7,419 nt of DNA from an uncultured Spirochaetia bacterium (GCA_937960625.1 CALGPD010000256.1:1-7419), one strand, 5' to 3'. Positions 1 to 5,390 are shown, counted from the stretch's first letter. Notes: a model not told the origin generated them from the letters alone. Translations and numbers: made by a program.

Positions 1-877
1 GTTGTATACAATTAGGCATGGAATCTTCAAAATAAAAGACTTTATTCTCAAGCATACACTGGGCAGCACGGCCACCTTCTTCAATATTTAATGGATAACT
101 TTTTCCAATATATTTTTTTACTTTATCTTTATATTTTGAAGGGAGTTTGTATTTCTTTATTTCAAATTCTTTTTTGTTATCTTTTATTAAAGAAAGCCCA
201 CAGCCTTCAATTTTGTATTCGGTTTTAAGATAAGAAAATATATTTTCAAACAATTCATCGAAATCAGTGGTTTTGCTCATCTGTTTTGCTATATTATTTA
301 TGGTTTCTATTTCCGCATTCTTCTTCCTCAGCTCTTCCATATTTCTTAAATTACGGATTACTCCGGATATTTGACGGACAAACCTTTTTATTGACCCTAT
401 TTGCACAGGCTCAAGTGAAATAATTTCATTATTAGAAAATAAAGTAAATGTTCCAATTATACTTGAATCAACAGATATTGGAATATTTATAAGAGTCGTT
501 ACTTGTAAATCTTTGAATAAACCGTTGCCGGATATTTTTGTATTAGTAAAATCTTCGATATATTCATGCGTTGTATCATTATAACAACGAAGGAAACCCG
601 GGCAATCGCTTACAGAATATACATTCTCAATTTTTTCCTTATCAAATTTCAAGGAAGCAGGTAATTTTATTTTTTCAATTTTTAATCTGGTTTTATTTTT
701 AGATAAGAAACTTATAAAAGCGCCTTCAAAACCATACATCGTTTGAATATGATCACAAATCAATTCAAAAACATAGTTTAAATCATCACTTGTTATGGTT
801 TTAAAAAGAATATCATTTTCTCTTTGCAATAAGTCAGTTTGCAATATTTCTTTTTTACCTGATTTCTGTTTGTTCAT
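1..877 (-). CDS. Tandem-GAF signalling protein, C-terminus beyond the left edge
   Basis: An open frame starts at ATG 875-877 and stays open for 292 codons to the window edge, so the gene is partial and its output domain is not visible. It holds two GAF-like sensor halves, roughly residues 31-178 and 203-292+, joined by a charged helical linker (about 175-200) of the coiled-coil type. The halves look like duplicates: each has a glycine-containing strand (YGFEGAFISF near 48; YKIEGCGLSL near 221) followed by a KLP motif (KIKLP near 69; KYKLP near 242). There is no signal peptide or membrane segment, so it is probably cytosolic. In this family tandem GAF domains bind small ligands and usually drive a C-terminal cyclase, kinase or phosphatase. 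A class III nucleotide cyclase is a plausible guess but is not shown. An AGGGAA ribosome site (886-891) lies 8 nt before the ATG. Confidence 0.72.
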   Translation of the reverse strand, partial: MNKQKSGKKEILQTDLLQRENDILFKTITSDDLNYVFELICDHIQTMYGFEGAFISFLSKNKTRLKIEKIKLPASLKFDKEKIENVYSVSDCPGFLRCYNDTTHEYIEDFTNTKISGNGLFKDLQVTTLINIPISVDSSIIGTFTLFSNNEIISLEPVQIGSIKRFVRQISGVIRNLRNMEELRKKNAEIETINNIAKQMSKTTDFDELFENIFSYLKTEYKIEGCGLSLIKDNKKEFEIKKYKLPSKYKDKVKKYIGKSYPLNIEEGGRAAQCMLENKVFYFEDSMPNCIQ

Positions 878-896
878 CAAAAAGTTTCCCTATTAT

Positions 897-926
897 ATTC
901 TATTCAATAACAGCCATTGTTGTCAA
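897..926 (-). promoter_or_regulatory. Sigma70-type promoter for the GAF gene
   Basis: On the minus strand, TTGACA (921-926) is followed after 18 nt by TAGAAT (897-902). A perfect TATAAT also overlaps at 892-897, but its spacing to the -35 would be 23 nt, which is too long. The predicted start near 890 leaves a very short leader before the ATG at 877. The promoter sits between the end of the upstream five-gene block and the GAF gene, suggesting the GAF gene is transcribed independently. Confidence 0.55.
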
Positions 927-973
927 TAAAAATATTCTAATAATTAATTTAAAAATAAACAATATAACATTTT

Positions 974-1870
974 TTAAAACAACTCTTGCTGAAATGTCAA
1001 AGGCTTGCCGTGTAGGTTATAAATATGTTTAGCATTGGTTAAATTTAAAAACTCCATAATCTCATCATAGCTGGAATGCTCGGAATATGGTATATAATAA
1101 ACCTTACCCTCTTGATTTTTCTTTCCATACCCCCAGCCGCGCGGAATTACTATCAAATACTCATCAGTATCCAATTTGCTGTAAAAATAGTTCATCACCG
1201 TCATATTATAAACGTAAAAACGAGTTTCTTGTTTATCCTTAGTAAAAATCTCCCCCATTCCCATTAATTCATAAAACCTTAACTTTTGCGGCGGCGTATA
1301 TATTTTGGTCTTAAATTCTTTTGCCACTTGCAGAAAGATTTTTTCTTTTCCAATATTATACGTTCCAAATACAATTATTTTATCAGGATATTTATACGCA
1401 AGTTTAATTATTTGGTCAATACTCTCTTGCTGGGAAGGGAACTTATACTTCGGATTTAAATATGTATCATCCAGATATAAAGTATGTACACCGGAAAACG
1501 CGCTTGCATAATCTTTAAAACTGTCACAATACCGGAAATCACCCGTGAAAAGAGACTTGCCTTTTTCGCTGTTTATCAAATACATATAAGCGCCCGGGCA
1601 ATGATTGGCATCAAACGCGGTAATCTCATACCAATTCCCATTGCTGATTATATCAATACTTTCTCCGGGTTCAATACCCACAACGTGTTTACCTTTAAGC
1701 TTAGTTATATGATGTAAAAGTTTTTTCGTTATATTTGAAGTGTAAAGCGTTCCTTTATACCATCTGCGTGAAAGCCCTGCTGTATGATCGGAATGAAAAT
1801 GTGAGAGAAAAAAATTTTTACCCTCATCTTTAAAATAATCGAAATGTATGTCTGTATCAGGTAAATTCAT
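974..1870 (-). CDS. SNM1/Pso2-like metallo-beta-lactamase (beta-CASP) DNA nuclease
   Basis: 298 residues, about the size of the catalytic core alone. The metallo-beta-lactamase half shows HFHSDH (H24, H26, D28, H29), HCPGA (H90) and FTGDFR (D111) as zinc ligands. The beta-CASP half shows YLDDTYLNPKY (132-142; motif A Asp, probably D134), FPSQ (144-147), GTYNIGKE (169-176) and PYSEHSS (261-267; motif B His265). The strings around HCPGA, TGDFR, the motif A block with FPSQ, GTY.IGKE and PYSEHSS match the eukaryotic SNM1/Pso2/Artemis signature far better than the RNase J or CPSF type. Known relatives are 5'-to-3' DNA exonucleases acting in interstrand-crosslink or end repair; that role here is inferred. 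Motif C falls near YNLHG (284-288): it could be read as a hydrophobic residue (L286, DNA type) or as H287 (RNA type). It is the last gene of the block, 42 nt after the TPR gene, with only a weak AGAAG-like ribosome site. Confidence 0.85.
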   Translation of the reverse strand: MNLPDTDIHFDYFKDEGKNFFLSHFHSDHTAGLSRRWYKGTLYTSNITKKLLHHITKLKGKHVVGIEPGESIDIISNGNWYEITAFDANHCPGAYMYLINSEKGKSLFTGDFRYCDSFKDYASAFSGVHTLYLDDTYLNPKYKFPSQQESIDQIIKLAYKYPDKIIVFGTYNIGKEKIFLQVAKEFKTKIYTPPQKLRFYELMGMGEIFTKDKQETRFYVYNMTVMNYFYSKLDTDEYLIVIPRGWGYGKKNQEGKVYYIPYSEHSSYDEIMEFLNLTNAKHIYNLHGKPLTFQQELF

Positions 1871-1912
1871 AACTTATCTTCTAATGCCTAAGCATATTCT
1901 TTAATAGCAAGT

Positions 1913-2335
1913 TTATCTTAAAAACTTTTTTATAAACTTTAAGTATTTTGGATCATCATCTTCAAATATTTCTTCCCCTGCTCCCATATATGCACGGGCT
2001 AATTCGTCTTTCGCGCGTTCCGTATTTCCCAGTTCAAATTGAACCTGGCCAAGCCTTAGATGAATAAACGCGTTGCCTATTGCACCCGGGCAATGCATTA
2101 CTTGTATTAAAGGCTGAAGCGCATTCTCAAAGTCGTTTGCAAGAAAATAGGTATCAGCAATGGCTGTTAAAATCCATGTACTTGCCTCCCATTCAGTAAT
2201 TGGTTCGGGTAATAAGGAAAACGCTTTATTGTATTCTATAATTGCGTCAGGAAAGCTTTCTTCGTCTGCCAAAGCGTCTCCTTTTGCACAAAGTTCTTTT
2301 ATTTCTAAATACAAATCATCATCAAGTTCTTTCAT
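1913..2335 (-). CDS. Small tetratricopeptide-repeat protein
   Basis: 140 residues, acidic and fully helical, with no signal peptide. Three TPR-like helical hairpins can be seen at about 10-43 (ALADEESFPDAIIEYNKAF), 52-84 (AIADTYFLANDFENAL) and 89-120 (LRLGQVQFELGNTERAKDEL). It ends in an acidic segment (EEIFEDDDPKYLKF). TPR proteins of this length act as protein-protein adaptors in the cytosol. Similar short TPR proteins occur widely in Gram-negative genomes, sometimes beside toxin loci as possible immunity proteins, but no toxin is visible here. The start is well supported: AAGGA (2342-2346) lies 6 nt before the ATG. It sits 41 nt after purN and 42 nt before the SNM1-like gene, which fits one transcript. 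The partner is unknown. Confidence 0.8.
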   Translation of the reverse strand: MKELDDDLYLEIKELCAKGDALADEESFPDAIIEYNKAFSLLPEPITEWEASTWILTAIADTYFLANDFENALQPLIQVMHCPGAIGNAFIHLRLGQVQFELGNTERAKDELARAYMGAGEEIFEDDDPKYLKFIKKFLR

Positions 2336-2376
2336 AATTTATCCTTTTATACTATTACCGCATTTTTAAATATTAT

Positions 2377-2988
2377 TTACAGAATAAAAAACTTGCCATT
2401 AATTTTATTTACTCTGCCCCGTACGAAGCAGTCAATTACTTCAGGATATATATCACGTTCGGCAGCCACCACCTTTTCAGCAATGCTCTCAGGTGTATCA
2501 CTATGATTAACGGAAACGCACTTTTGCGCTATAATCGGCCCGGCATCGTATTCGTTGTTTACAAAATGCACTGTGCAGCCCGTTGTTTTTACACCGGATT
2601 CATATACAGCTTTATGCACTCTCATTCCATACATATTTTTACCGCAAAAAGCCGGTATTAGCGCCGGGTGAACATTTAATACTTTATTTTCATATTCGGG
2701 AGGTATTGTATAAAAAGACATAAACCCGCCCATTACTACTAAATCGATATTATACTTTTTTAATATTTCAGTTATTTTATCACTGTATTCCTGAACTTTA
2801 CCTGAATAGTCTTTATACTCCACCACATGAGAATGTATACCGAATTTTTCTGCACGCACCAAACCGTAAGCATCAGATCTGGATGAAACGACTACGCATA
2901 TTTGTGCAGGGGTTTTTAAATCGTTCATTCGATTTATTAAATTTTCAAGTGTGCTTCCTGAGCCGGAAAGTAAAAAACCAATTCTCAT
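2377..2988 (-). CDS. purN: Phosphoribosylglycinamide formyltransferase (PurN family)
   Basis: 203 residues, close to the usual PurN length of about 200-215. It transfers a formyl group from 10-formyl-tetrahydrofolate to glycinamide ribonucleotide, the third step of de novo purine synthesis, in the cytosol. Visible signatures are the N-terminal glycine-rich loop (LLSGSGST, 6-13), SSRSDAYGL (35-43), the folate-site block DLVVMGGFM (82-90), LNVHPALIPAF (104-114) and HFVNNEYDAGPI (141-152). The catalytic Asn-His-Asp triad corresponds to N105, H107 and D148. After PAFCG there is a KNMYG segment and then RVHKAV, which differs from the E. coli sequence (PG then LHTH) and may mark a subgroup. The start overlaps the stop of the upstream gene (ATGA, 2985-2988) and has no strong ribosome site, so it is probably translationally coupled. 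No other purine gene is nearby, so membership of a formyltransferase subgroup with another substrate cannot be excluded. Confidence 0.88.
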   Translation of the reverse strand: MRIGFLLSGSGSTLENLINRMNDLKTPAQICVVVSSRSDAYGLVRAEKFGIHSHVVEYKDYSGKVQEYSDKITEILKKYNIDLVVMGGFMSFYTIPPEYENKVLNVHPALIPAFCGKNMYGMRVHKAVYESGVKTTGCTVHFVNNEYDAGPIIAQKCVSVNHSDTPESIAEKVVAAERDIYPEVIDCFVRGRVNKINGKFFIL

Positions 2989-3335
2989 TTTATGCTCTCA
3001 TGATATTTATTATGATGATACGGATACACGGTAAAATCAAAACTTTCAGTTTCATGTCCTGTTTCAATTGTCATAAACCATTCAACTGTTAATAACTTTC
3101 CTTCATATGTGGGAGGAGCATCCGTTTCGATTATAGCATCAATGTTAAGAACATCCACATCTGTATAATCTTCGTATATATAGACCCGTTTTTCAATCAC
3201 GGTTTCATGTTTAATATTACACCCTACCGATACAGTAACCATATTAAAGTGTCCGGTTAATTTTAAATCAAGGCCGAGGGGTTTTCCTATCTCTGCGGAA
3301 AATTTCTTTTCAGATGTACTTAATATTTTACTCAT
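2985..3335 (-). CDS. Small soluble arrestin-like beta-sandwich protein
   Basis: 116 residues, no signal peptide or membrane helix, rich in alternating beta-strand patterns. Residues 70-91 (ETDAPPTYEGKLLTVEWFM plus the next strand) match the hallmark arrestin-fold turn, in which a PP(S/T)YEG-type loop leads into a strand with a W/Y before an alternating hydrophobic pattern. Before it, residues 28-68 carry strands and an acidic YEDYTDVDVLNID segment. The neighbouring membrane protein carries a comparable pattern near its C-terminus (IPANKMSTFYGNY then WYVKL), so the two may be paralogous modules. Arrestin-like folds, such as Spo0M in bacteria, generally act as scaffolds; the partner here is unknown. 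A GGAAG ribosome site (3343-3347) lies 7 nt before the ATG, inside the end of the upstream gene. The gap to that gene is 2 nt, and its own stop overlaps the purN start. The fold call is an inference from motif pattern. Confidence 0.72.
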   Translation of the reverse strand: MSKILSTSEKKFSAEIGKPLGLDLKLTGHFNMVTVSVGCNIKHETVIEKRVYIYEDYTDVDVLNIDAIIETDAPPTYEGKLLTVEWFMTIETGHETESFDFTVYPYHHNKYHESIK

Positions 3336-3337
3336 GA

Positions 3338-4096
3338 TTAATCTTCCATCCTTAATAATATCTCCGGTTTAACGTCAATAATATGAGAAATCTCATAAGG
3401 ACGGTCTTTAAAATATACGGAAAGTTTTACGTACCAGAAAATCATGCAATAATTACCGTAAAAAGTGGACATCTTATTCGCAGGGATTAATAATTCCCCC
3501 CTTAGATAATCCTGTTCAGTAAAAGTTTTATGCTCACAAATAACTTTCTTATCTTCATAAACAATACTGTCAAAAACTTTTCCGGTTTCATCCTGAGCAT
3601 TCTCAGCCAAAACAAGTGATACTTCAAGCTTATCAATATCTATTTTATATTTAGGAGCAATTTCTATGCTGAAATTAACGTTTTCATTTAATACAAATTC
3701 ATCTTTATCAACGTTTAACTCAATGGAATCCAGAACTTTTAGTTTCAAGTGTTTATAATAAAAAACAATTCCCGTTGCCAGTAAACCTATCATGAGTGTT
3801 CCGTATCCGGCTAAAACGTGTACAACGCCTTTATGTGGAATTAAAACGTACATCTTGCCGGAAAAACCTATTAGCATAATAATGAGAAGAGCAAACACAC
3901 CACCGCGGGAACCAATATTTATCAACCTGACATTTACAACGTAAAATAATACAATACCGGATAATAAAGCGAGCAAAACCGTTCTAACGGACATGGGTTT
4001 TGTATCAATAAACTTAAAACTCGTATATAATAGCACGCTGTAGATTAATAATGGAATAAACGTTTTTAATAATTCAAGGCCCTGTCTTTTTTGCAT
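3338..4096 (-). CDS. Four-helix membrane protein with C-terminal arrestin-like domain
   Basis: 252 residues. Four hydrophobic helices are visible at about 8-27, 37-57, 66-86 and 91-114, followed by a basic stop (YKHLKLK) and a soluble domain of about 130 residues (120-252). That puts both N- and C-termini in the cytosol by the positive-inside rule. The soluble part has the layout of an arrestin-like sandwich: a strand with FVLNENVNFSIEI, a strand LEVSLVLAENAQDETG, then GELLIPANKMSTFYGNY and FWYVKLSVYF, ending in DVKPE. The start at 4096 keeps the first helix, since the next Met is residue 34, but no Shine-Dalgarno is visible and the ATG abuts an inverted repeat. As first gene of the probable operon, 2 nt ahead of a soluble arrestin-like protein, it may anchor a complex at the inner membrane. 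That role is speculative. Confidence 0.72.
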   Translation of the reverse strand: MQKRQGLELLKTFIPLLIYSVLLYTSFKFIDTKPMSVRTVLLALLSGIVLFYVVNVRLINIGSRGGVFALLIIMLIGFSGKMYVLIPHKGVVHVLAGYGTLMIGLLATGIVFYYKHLKLKVLDSIELNVDKDEFVLNENVNFSIEIAPKYKIDIDKLEVSLVLAENAQDETGKVFDSIVYEDKKVICEHKTFTEQDYLRGELLIPANKMSTFYGNYCMIFWYVKLSVYFKDRPYEISHIIDVKPEILLRMED

Positions 4097-4097
4097 A

Positions 4098-4118
4098 ACG
4101 TTTAATATAATAAAACGT
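4098..4118 (-). promoter_or_regulatory. Inverted repeat ACGTTT-N9-AAACGT next to the operon start
   Basis: ACGTTT (4098-4103) and AAACGT (4113-4118) form a 6-bp inverted repeat around an AT-only centre. It lies immediately upstream of the start codon at 4096. The centre contains TATATT and TATTAT, which could serve as a -10 element for a very short-leader or leaderless transcript, but I see no convincing -35. It could be an operator or only a chance palindrome in AT-rich DNA. Confidence 0.25.
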
Positions 4119-4162
4119 AAGGTTTACTAAAAGGTATTTAACGTAAAAAGTGAAATAAAATT

Positions 4163-4199
4163 CCGGCAGCTGATTTTTGAGTTATAAAGTCTTTGCCGG
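4163..4199 (-). promoter_or_regulatory. Hairpin with T-rich tail in the operon upstream region
   Basis: CCGGCA (4163-4168) can pair with TGCCGG (4194-4199) across 25 nt. Read on the minus strand, the stem is followed by AATTTTATTT, so it has a loose resemblance to an intrinsic terminator or attenuator ahead of the operon. The loop is long and the U tract is interrupted, so the call is weak. Confidence 0.2.
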
Positions 4200-4303
4200 T
4201 ATGATAAAAAAATTCTGTTTAATTTATTTGAAACCTGACCTTTTCTTGTCATACACATAGGGCTGACGCTGCAACAACGATAACACGTTTTATAGGAACC
4301 GGG

Positions 4304-4441
4304 ATGTATTTCTGTTCAATTAAACATACAGCCTGCTCATATCCTGAACAAATAGTGTTGAGAAAAGAGTTAATTAACTGGATAAAAACCTACAAACTGC
4401 CGGAGGACGAAAAACAACGGGTAAAACGCCAAAAGAAGTGA
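4304..4441 (+). CDS. Possible 45-residue ORF or decayed gene remnant
   Basis: ATG 4304 is preceded by AGGA (4294-4297) at 6 nt, good ribosome-site spacing, and the frame closes at TGA 4439-4441. The product is basic and helical at its end (LRKELINWIKTYKLPEDEK), and its first part carries two cysteines. The frame is open upstream of the ATG back to a stop at 4229-4231. That could reflect a longer ancestral gene, but no earlier good start exists. I recognise no family. It is the only coding candidate in the gap and would converge on the DUF5684-like gene. Confidence 0.22.
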   Translation: MYFCSIKHTACSYPEQIVLRKELINWIKTYKLPEDEKQRVKRQKK

Positions 4442-4496
4442 AAATTACTTCCAAAAACTCAAGCATCTGCATAACCAAACAAAGATGAATTAACCA

Positions 4497-4964
4497 TCAA
4501 TTAACAGGTTTTGCCGAGGCAATCATACCTAGAAAAACAAGGTTAAACAAAGGAATGAAAAAGAAAACTAACTTCCACGGTTCAAATCCCATCCGCTTAA
4601 TAACCTCTGCCAATACAACGAACATAGCAATGATATTTACTAGAGGGATAAACATCGCAAACACCCACCACCAAGGCCTGCGCGCGACTTTAACCATTAA
4701 ATAAAAACTTAAAACCGGGATATATGCCATCCATGTATTAGGAACACGGTTTTTTCTAGCTATTATCATAACACAGGTGCAGGCATATACATATAAAACG
4801 AGGAAAAATAAAAGAACAATGAGAAGTCCGATATACCCGCATTTATGAGCCAAATATCGGAGGCTTTCATGGCTCTCATCACCGTGTTCCAAAGCGCTTA
4901 TTAATACATTGCTTGAATTAGAAATAATCCAGGTATTTATAAAAGAAAAGATTTTAATAATCAT
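4497..4964 (-). CDS. DUF5684-like integral membrane protein
   Basis: 155 residues, strongly hydrophobic. Membrane segments lie at about 43-66, 79-93, 97-120 and 130-149, after an N-terminal stretch of about 40 residues containing a polar EHGDESHES patch. The body has the repeating pattern typical of DUF5684: ARKNRVPNTWMAYIPVLSFY (69-88), then RRPWWWVFAMFIPLVN (95-110), then EPWKLVFFFIPLFN (128-141). These are three W...IP.(x)N-type segments, each in or near a helix. The family has no established function, so none is assigned. Start support is good: AAGGA (4971-4975) lies 6 nt before the ATG. It is isolated from the five-gene block by 400 bases and appears to be transcribed alone. I could not define its promoter in the very AT-rich upstream DNA. 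Confidence 0.78.
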   Translation of the reverse strand: MIIKIFSFINTWIISNSSNVLISALEHGDESHESLRYLAHKCGYIGLLIVLLFFLVLYVYACTCVMIIARKNRVPNTWMAYIPVLSFYLMVKVARRPWWWVFAMFIPLVNIIAMFVVLAEVIKRMGFEPWKLVFFFIPLFNLVFLGMIASAKPVN

Positions 4965-5054
4965 TTTTTATCCTTAAAATAAAAATATAGAATAATAAAA
5001 TATAATCGTTTTTTAGTATAAAATAAACATACTTGTCACGTTTTATTATAAACA

Positions 5055-5120
5055 TTTGTTACACTTAATTAAATAAAAAACATAAAATCAATTTTAGATA
5101 ATTAATAAAATCGTAACAAA
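5055..5120. repeat. Spaced inverted repeat TTTGTTAC / GTAACAAA
   Basis: TTTGTTAC (5055-5062) and GTAACAAA (5113-5120) are exact 8-bp inverted copies separated by 50 bp. The right arm ends 27 bp before the -35 box of the plus-strand promoter. Two half-sites for a looping or dimeric regulator are possible. In DNA this AT-rich, chance is a fair alternative, although the internal GTTAC makes it somewhat less likely. Confidence 0.3.
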
Positions 5121-5147
5121 ATAAAAATAATATTATACGTAAAACTA

Positions 5148-5176
5148 TTGACAACGGATATATTACGAAATATAAT
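5148..5176 (+). promoter_or_regulatory. Perfect consensus sigma70 promoter
   Basis: TTGACA (5148-5153), a 17-nt spacer and TATAAT (5171-5176) match the sigma70 consensus at every core position with ideal spacing. The upstream A/T tracts (about 5117-5145) resemble an UP element. Transcription would start near 5183 and read rightwards into a leader of about 208 nt before the lipoprotein gene at 5391. Confidence 0.8.
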
Positions 5177-5230
5177 ATACTATGAATTTCGATTAAAAAA
5201 AATTACAACAATTTTTATAATTTTATTTCA

Positions 5231-5257
5231 CTGCTAGGAACGGTCGTGACCAAGCAG
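5231..5257 (+). promoter_or_regulatory. Leader hairpin enclosing a seven-codon GTG frame
   Basis: CTGCT (5231-5235) pairs with AGCAG (5253-5257), and GGTC/GACC (5242-5245 with 5248-5251) can form a short alternative inner stem. Within it, AGGA (5236-5239) lies 6 nt before GTG 5246, which opens a seven-codon frame ending at TAG 5267-5269. The ribosome site and start would be buried in the stem. A leader peptide is possible but speculative. Confidence 0.3.
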
Positions 5258-5281
5258 TTTCGTAAATAGCAAAACAAAAAT

Positions 5282-5312
5282 GGGATTGCTTCGCTGTCGC
5301 TCGAGGGTGACA
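5282..5312. repeat. Candidate dispersed extragenic repeat fragment
   Basis: This short stretch (GGGATTGCTTCGCTGTCGCT, then CGAGGGTGACA) is far GC-richer than its flanks. It resembles the GGATTGCTTCG...GTGACA type of short extragenic repeat seen many times over in various bacterial genomes. Only one copy lies in the window, so repeat status is inferred. Confidence 0.35.
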
Positions 5313-5390
5313 TAAACCTGACCGGGACAATAAAATTTTAATAAATCTAAATTCACGGTAATAACTATTATCAGGAGAAATATTATAGTT

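Larger units (their letters stand above)
4097..4496. other. Intergenic region upstream of the five-gene block
   Basis: 400 bases with no gene I can support firmly. It holds the inverted repeat beside the operon start, a CCGGCA/TGCCGG hairpin (4163-4168 with 4194-4199, 25-nt loop) and a doubtful short ORF at 4304-4441. No convincing sigma70 promoter for the minus-strand operon could be picked out. The base composition in 4230-4440 is less AT-rich than in the other gaps, which would fit a decayed gene. Confidence 0.5.
4965..5390. other. Divergent, extremely AT-rich intergenic region
   Basis: 426 bases separate two genes transcribed away from each other. From about 4975 to 5230 the DNA is almost entirely A and T, with A-tracts directly upstream of a consensus promoter at 5148-5176. 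From 5231 it becomes GC-richer and holds a hairpin and a repeat-like segment before returning to AT-rich DNA. No protein gene is supported. An antisense frame across 5234-5527 overlaps the signal peptide of the lipoprotein gene and looks like a shadow. Confidence 0.6.
5183..5390 (+). promoter_or_regulatory. Long 5' leader of the propeller lipoprotein mRNA
   Basis: The inferred transcript start near 5183 leaves about 208 untranslated bases. The leader contains a hairpin at 5231-5257 with a tiny GTG frame inside it, a GC-richer repeat-like stretch (5282-5312), and AGGAG (5373-5377) before the GTG start. It does not match any riboswitch class that I can recognise by eye. A separate small RNA from this promoter is an alternative. 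Confidence 0.4.

Noticed and set aside
1076..1717. Three plus-strand open frames (1076-1267, 1305-1511, 1484-1717) opposite the nuclease gene
   Set aside because: All are antisense to a gene with a complete set of family motifs. They have no supported start or recognisable protein pattern.
597..2094. Three copies of the 10-mer ATTGCCCGGG (597-606, 1593-1602, 2085-2094 on the minus strand)
   Set aside because: All three lie in the same codon phase encoding Cys-Pro-Gly in unrelated proteins. In the nuclease it is the conserved HCPGA motif. Coding constraint and codon preference explain it better than a DNA element, although a genome-wide count could test this.
2160..2369. Plus-strand open frame opposite the TPR gene
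   Set aside because: Shadow of a well-supported minus-strand gene; the composition is biased to S and K with no family signature.
2883..3092. Plus-strand open frame across the purN start
   Set aside because: It overlaps the start of purN and the end of the arrestin-like gene in antisense, and has no ribosome site or motif.
4106..5050. 13-mer ACGTTTTATTATA shared between 4106-4118 (minus) and 5038-5050 (plus)
   Set aside because: In DNA this AT-rich, 13-base matches are expected by chance within a 7.4-kb window on both strands, and the flanks do not match.
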